Origin: Clostridia bacterium
GTDB lineage: Bacteria; Bacillota_A; Clostridia; Christensenellales; Aristaeellaceae
Assembly: GCA_017464225.1 (NCBI GenBank)
Contig: JAFUDW010000036.1
Span: forward strand, 1-11,850
Direction: 5' to 3'
DNA: 11,850 nucleotides
In this document: in pieces, positions 7,687 through 11,850 of the stretch
Layout of the letters: each line of letters starts with the position of its first letter
Numbering within the stretch: the stretch's first letter is position 1
The notes under the pieces: generated by a model
What the model saw: the letters and a program-made list of their open reading frames with translations, nothing else
The model's database searches: none
Told to the model about the DNA's origin: nothing
Made by a program: the position numbers and the translations under genes

Positions 7687-7715
7687 TTGCCGTCGCACGC
7701 CGTACATGATATAAT
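7687..7715 (+). promoter_or_regulatory. Promoter of the Crp/Fnr regulator and ABC transporter operon
   Basis: TTGCCG (7687-7692, 4 of 6) is followed by a 17-nt spacer and a perfect TATAAT (7710-7715) with the extended TG at 7707-7708. Transcription from here gives a leader of about 110 nt. That leader contains a hairpin (CCGC/GCGG with a 3-nt loop, about 7731-7741) and an ACTG-N12-CAGT dyad near 7778-7797. The 285-bp gap (7547-7831) otherwise shows no gene. Confidence 0.7.
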
Positions 7716-7831
7716 GGCAAGGCAACAGGGCCGCAGAGCGGTTGCACATGTCGGCAGGCTCGGCGGACAGCACGGTGACTGCCTTATAATAAACAGTATC
7801 AGCCTGTCAAAACGAATGGAGGAATGATCTC

Positions 7832-8485
7832 ATGCCCACGCGCTGCGTGCTTTTCGCTGGGCTATCGCCTAACGAGCTTAAAAACGCCCTGGCTTTTTTT
7901 GAGGCGCAGGAAAAAAGCTTTGCCCGGGGCGCCATTCTGAAAAACGCGGTGGATCCGCTGTTCGCCTTCGGCCTGGTGCTGGAGGGCAGCGTGGCCGTGT
8001 CCATGGAGGATATCGACGGGCGCGAGATGCTGCTCAATCACGTGGGGCCGGGCCAGACCTTTGGCGAGGCGCTCTGCTATCTTGAGGAGGACGCCCCGCT
8101 GATCATCACCGCGCTGACCGATACCCGCGTGCTCTGGCTGCGGTGCGACGGGCTGAAACGGCCCGCCCAGGATCAATTGGCCATCCTGCTGCAGGGACGC
8201 TTTACTGCCATGCTGGCCCGGCGCACGTTAAAAATGAACGACCGCATCCAGATCCTGTCCCGGAGCAGCATCCGGCAGAAGCTGAACGCCTTCTTTACCG
8301 AGTGCGCGCGGGACGCCGGCAGTCCGCGCTTTGATCTGCCCTTCGATCGCGCGGGCATGGCGGCTTATCTGGGCGTGGATCGCAGCGCTCTGAGCCGCGA
8401 GCTTTCCCGCATGCGGCAGGAAGGTCTGCTGACCTACCATAAAAGCGCGTTTACGTTGCATGTGCAACCGACAGAAGCCGACTGA
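7832..8485 (+). CDS. Crp/Fnr-family transcriptional regulator
   Basis: A 217-residue two-domain regulator. Residues about 8-110 form the cyclic-nucleotide-binding-like beta-roll (LVLEGSVAVSMEDIDGRE, then HVGPGQTFGEAL). A dimerisation helix follows at about 114-142. The C-terminal winged helix (172-210) has a recognition helix around DRSALSRELSRMR. The Arg-Ser/Thr-Ala pattern that binds cAMP in E. coli CRP is missing after FGEA, and there is no N-terminal cysteine cluster as in FNR, so the signal is unknown. The start at 7832 has GGAGG at 7818-7822. It lies 46 nt before an ABC importer on the same strand and is probably its local regulator and co-transcribed. That role is inferred from position. 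Confidence 0.88.
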   Translation: MPTRCVLFAGLSPNELKNALAFFEAQEKSFARGAILKNAVDPLFAFGLVLEGSVAVSMEDIDGREMLLNHVGPGQTFGEALCYLEEDAPLIITALTDTRVLWLRCDGLKRPAQDQLAILLQGRFTAMLARRTLKMNDRIQILSRSSIRQKLNAFFTECARDAGSPRFDLPFDRAGMAAYLGVDRSALSRELSRMRQEGLLTYHKSAFTLHVQPTEAD

Positions 8486-8489
8486 TGGG

Positions 8490-8528
8490 CTATCATACCT
8501 GTGCCCGCTATGGGCGAAAGGATGATAG
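8490..8528 (+). promoter_or_regulatory. Hairpin covering the ribosome binding site of the lipoprotein gene
   Basis: CTATCAT (8490-8496) pairs with ATGATAG (8522-8528), CCT (8498-8500) with AGG (8519-8521), and GCCC (8503-8506) with GGGC (8512-8515), around a 5-nt loop. The Shine-Dalgarno AAAGGA (8517-8522) lies in the 3' arm, 4 nt before the ATG. A second GGGC (8487-8490) could pair with the same GCCC and open the site, so a two-state translational switch is possible. It could also be a protein-binding palindrome. Confidence 0.5.
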
Positions 8529-8531
8529 AAA

Positions 8532-9485
8532 ATGAAAAAGTTGATTTCTCTGCTGCTTTGCTTCGCGATGGCGCTGTCACTGGCCGCCTGCTCCCTGGCC
8601 GAAGAAGCCGCGCCGCGCCTGGGCGCGCTGAGCGGTCCCACCGCCATCGGCATGGCGCAGCTGCTCACCGCCGATAACGTGTACGCCGCCGCCGACGAAT
8701 TAGCGCCTCTGTTCAACAAAGGCGAGATCGATATCGCCTCGGTGCCTGTGAACCTGATCGCAAACCTTTACAACAACGAAAACATCAAAGAAGAAAACAA
8801 GCCCGTGCTGCTGGCCATCAATACCCTGGGCGTGCTGTACATCGTGGAAAAAGGCAGCGAGGAGATCAGCGCCATTGAGGATCTCCAGGGCAAGACCCTC
8901 TACGCCACAGGCGCGGGCAGCACGCCGGAATATGCCCTGACCTACCTGCTCAGCGCTCACGGTCTGGAGATCGGCAAGGACGTCAACGTGGAATTCAGGA
9001 GCTCCCCCAACGAGGTGCTGCCGCTGCTTAACAGCAATGATAACGCCGTGGCCATGCTGCCCCAGCCCTTCGTTACCGTGGCCTCCGCCCAGGTGGAGGG
9101 CCTGCGGGTGGCGCTTGATCTGACCGCCGAATGGGACGCCCTGGACAATGGCAGCCGTCTGATCACCAGCGGCATCATGGCCCGCCGCAGCTATGCCGAG
9201 CAGCATCCCGAGGAGGTCGCCGCCTTCCTGAACGATTTCGCCGCATCGGTGGAATTCGTGAACGGCAACGTGGAGGAGGCCGCCAAGCTGGTAGAGGAGC
9301 TGGGTATCGTCAAGGCCGCCGTAGCCCAGAAGGCTATCCCCCAGTGCAACATCGTATGCATCACCGGCGACGAGGCCCGGGAGATCCTGCCCGGCTATCT
9401 GGAAACGCTGCTGGCGCTGAACCCCGCCTCCATCGGCGGCAGCCTGCCCGGCGACGACTTCTACTGGCATCATGAAGCCGAATAA
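8532..9485 (+). CDS. ABC transporter substrate-binding lipoprotein (NMT1/SsuA-like)
   Basis: A 317-residue extracellular solute-binding lipoprotein anchored to the membrane. It has a basic n-region MKK, a hydrophobic core and a lipobox LAAC with the lipidated Cys20. The mature part follows a periplasmic-binding fold found in many Clostridia next to nitrate/sulfonate/taurine-type importers: GALSGPTAIGMA (31-42), GEIDIASVPVNLIANLYN (64-81), NTLGVLYIVE, DLQGKTLYATGAGSTPEYAL, AMLPQPFVT, RVALDLTAEWD and a C-terminal GGSLPGDDFYW. Between residues 42 and 55 it is about 16 residues shorter than relatives I recall, apparently losing a strand of the YEFxxxG type. The ligand is not identifiable. Its last 14 nt overlap the permease gene, so the two are translationally coupled. 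Confidence 0.88.
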   Translation: MKKLISLLLCFAMALSLAACSLAEEAAPRLGALSGPTAIGMAQLLTADNVYAAADELAPLFNKGEIDIASVPVNLIANLYNNENIKEENKPVLLAINTLGVLYIVEKGSEEISAIEDLQGKTLYATGAGSTPEYALTYLLSAHGLEIGKDVNVEFRSSPNEVLPLLNSNDNAVAMLPQPFVTVASAQVEGLRVALDLTAEWDALDNGSRLITSGIMARRSYAEQHPEEVAAFLNDFAASVEFVNGNVEEAAKLVEELGIVKAAVAQKAIPQCNIVCITGDEAREILPGYLETLLALNPASIGGSLPGDDFYWHHEAE

Positions 9486-10242
9486 AAAAGCATCCAAAAC
9501 CGATCGTATATGGCGCGTCGCCGCCGTCCTGTTCTGGCTGCTGGCCTGGCAGGGCGGGGCGATGCTGCTGCGCGATTCGCTGCTGCTGGTCTCGCCTTTG
9601 CGCGTCCTGCGGCAGCTTTTTGCGCTGATGCGGGAAAAAAGCTTTTACGCCGCCGTGCTGTTCAGCCTGGGCCGCAATGCCGCCGGCTTTGGTCTGGGGC
9701 TGGCCGCCGGCGCGCTGCTGGCGGCGCTGGCAGCCCGATTTCCAGCAGCGGAATATCTGCTGCGCCCGCTGATGGTCACGGTGCGTTCCATTCCTGTGGC
9801 CAGCTTTATCATCATCGCCCTGGTTTGGCTCAGCAGCAGGCGCGTCAGCGTGTTCATCGTATTTTTGATGGTGCTGCCCATCGTATACGGCAATTTGTTG
9901 GAGGGACTCCGGGGCAAGAGCGCCCGCATGGAGGAAATGGCCCGGATGTACCGTATCCCCTGGCACCGGCGGTTCGTTTTTATTGACTTGCCTCAGCTGC
10001 GGCCCGCGCTGTTATCGGCGCTGACGCTGAGCCTTGGGCTGAGCTGGAAGTCCGGCGTGGCGGCTGAGATCATCGGCGTGCCCCGCGGCTCCATGGGCTA
10101 CGCCCTCTATCAATCCAAGCTGTACCTGGATACGCCCAGCCTGTACGCCTGGACGCTCACCGTTGTGCTGCTGAGCGTCCTGTTTGAGCGGGCCGTCCTG
10201 TTCATCGTCAAGCGCGGCTTTATCCGATTGGAGCGCCTATGA
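9472..10242 (+). CDS. ABC transporter permease (SsuC/TauC-like)
   Basis: A 256-residue inner-membrane permease of the binding-protein-dependent type with about six membrane spans. A first helix lies at about 14-34 and a core domain from about 60. The cytoplasmic EAA loop that docks the ATPase is at about 153-175 (EEMARMYRIPWHRRFVFIDLPQ). The segment SWKSGVAAEIIGVPRGSMGYAL is typical of the sulfonate/nitrate/taurine permease group. The start at 9472 lies within the lipoprotein gene, and no good ribosome binding site precedes it, so translation probably relies on coupling to the upstream gene. Its stop overlaps the ATPase start as ATGA (10239-10242). It probably works as a homodimer, since only one permease gene is present. 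Confidence 0.9.
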   Translation: MKPNKKASKTDRIWRVAAVLFWLLAWQGGAMLLRDSLLLVSPLRVLRQLFALMREKSFYAAVLFSLGRNAAGFGLGLAAGALLAALAARFPAAEYLLRPLMVTVRSIPVASFIIIALVWLSSRRVSVFIVFLMVLPIVYGNLLEGLRGKSARMEEMARMYRIPWHRRFVFIDLPQLRPALLSALTLSLGLSWKSGVAAEIIGVPRGSMGYALYQSKLYLDTPSLYAWTLTVVLLSVLFERAVLFIVKRGFIRLERL

Positions 10243-10802
10243 TCACACTGAACGATATCTGCAAATCCTATGACGGCAAGCAGGTGCTCCGTCATGTCAG
10301 CCTGACGCTTTCTCCCGGTATCACCTGCCTGATGGGCGCCTCGGGCCGGGGAAAAACCACGCTACTCCGTATCCTGTTGGGGTTGGAAACGCCGGACGCC
10401 GGACAGATCGAGGGCGTTCCCGACAGAATCGCTGTGCAGTTCCAGGAGGACAGGCTCATGGAAACGCTGACGGTGGGCTGCAATCTGAAGGCCGCCCTGG
10501 GACGGGATTACGACGCCGGAAAGGCCGAACGCTGCCTGGCCGCGCTGGTCATGCCGGGCTGTCTTTCGCTGTCCGTTTCCTCGCTGTCCGGCGGCATGAA
10601 ACGCCGGGTATCCCTGGCCCGGGCGATGCTGTATCCCGCGCCGCTGCTGGTGCTGGACGAGCCCTTTCAAGGGCTGGACGAAGCCACGCGGCAGGCGGCC
10701 ATCGCCGCCGTCCGTCAGTCCGCCAAGGGCCGCACGGCCCTGGTGGTGACCCACGACGCGCGGGATTGCGAAAACCTGGGCGGAAGATTGGTTGAATTAT
10801 GA
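10239..10802 (+). CDS. ABC transporter ATP-binding protein (short SsuB/TauB-like)
   Basis: A 187-residue ATPase that drives the importer. The motifs in order are Walker A GASGRGKT (33-40), the Q-loop Gln in VQFQEDRL (69), the signature LSGGM (116-120), Walker B LLVLDE (136-141) with catalytic Glu141, the D-loop GLD, and the switch His172 in VVTHD. All catalytic residues are present. The protein ends soon after the H-loop, so it is about 50-70 residues shorter than SsuB or TauB and has no C-terminal extension. This reduced form is common for such cassettes in Clostridia, as far as I recall. The start overlaps the permease stop by 4 nt. It closes the regulator-transporter operon; I see no clear terminator in the 101-nt gap before enolase. 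Confidence 0.92.
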   Translation: MITLNDICKSYDGKQVLRHVSLTLSPGITCLMGASGRGKTTLLRILLGLETPDAGQIEGVPDRIAVQFQEDRLMETLTVGCNLKAALGRDYDAGKAERCLAALVMPGCLSLSVSSLSGGMKRRVSLARAMLYPAPLLVLDEPFQGLDEATRQAAIAAVRQSAKGRTALVVTHDARDCENLGGRLVEL

Positions 10803-10841
10803 AAAAATATCGGTTTTCCCCTTTTATTGCAGGAAAATATA

Positions 10842-10850
10842 TGCTATAAT
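10842..10850 (+). promoter_or_regulatory. Enolase promoter (extended -10)
   Basis: TGCTATAAT (10842-10850) is an extended -10 element with a perfect TATAAT. No good -35 hexamer lies 16-18 nt upstream (the region is T-rich), so recognition likely depends on the TG motif. Start near 10857; the leader is about 47 nt, with AGGAGG at 10889-10894 nine nt before the eno ATG. Confidence 0.65.
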
Positions 10851-10852
10851 AA

Positions 10853-11850
<998 letters not shown>

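Noticed and set aside
7785..7790. Second TATAAT before the regulator gene
   Set aside because: No -35 hexamer or TG extension at a usable distance; the promoter at 7687-7715 is much better.
7716..7831. Riboswitch in the regulator leader
   Set aside because: The leader has local hairpins but I could not match any known riboswitch core motif such as the TPP or SAM consensus.
8700..9497. 265-codon open frame on the minus strand
   Set aside because: Antisense to the lipoprotein gene, which has a clear lipobox and family motifs.

Overview
The window is about 11.9 kb of fairly GC-rich chromosome. It most likely comes from an uncultured Clostridia-type (Bacillota) bacterium. Grounds: strong AGGAGG-type ribosome binding sites, sigma-A style promoters, a lipobox lipoprotein feeding a compact ABC importer, and protein sequences that read like gut Clostridia. 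The taxonomic call is inference. Most of the content is ordinary housekeeping and transport, and I see no CRISPR array, phage, integrase, tRNA or rRNA.

Layout. Positions 1-1669 (+) hold the 3' end of a glycoside hydrolase family 2 gene, an alpha/beta-hydrolase esterase and a small DUF1905 protein. They are packed with a 14-nt gap and an ATGA overlap, so they form one operon. It converges on cysK across a 228-bp gap that carries a bidirectional intrinsic terminator nested inside a longer near-palindrome. Positions 1898-2827 (-) are cysteine synthase cysK, with a consensus promoter and a three-half-site operator-like repeat over its -10 region. Positions 2949-7546 (-) are a probable four-gene operon read prfC (RF3), typA/bipA, an AAC(6')-like acetyltransferase and a YhhN membrane protein. 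It starts from a promoter with perfect -35 and -10 hexamers.

Positions 7547-7831 are a divergent promoter region. Rightward from it run a Crp/Fnr-type regulator and a three-gene ABC importer: lipoprotein, permease and ATPase (7832-10802). The transporter genes overlap by 14 and 4 nt. The lipoprotein start is preceded by a hairpin that covers its ribosome binding site. The substrate cannot be told from sequence. Positions 10904-11850 (+) are the 5' three quarters of enolase with its own extended -10 promoter.

The most unusual observation is that enolase is broken by an in-frame TAA at 11297-11299. The stop sits exactly where the family has a conserved Tyr, while the reading frame and the catalytic residues beyond it are intact. 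Other nearby conserved positions are also changed. This is a nonsense-mutated copy, a sequencing or assembly error, or less likely readthrough. Secondary points are the cysK operator, the hairpin over the lipoprotein ribosome binding site, the long palindrome at 1765-1853, a short internal deletion in the lipoprotein, and the acetyltransferase travelling with two ribosomal GTPases. I do not see a convincing new multi-gene system.
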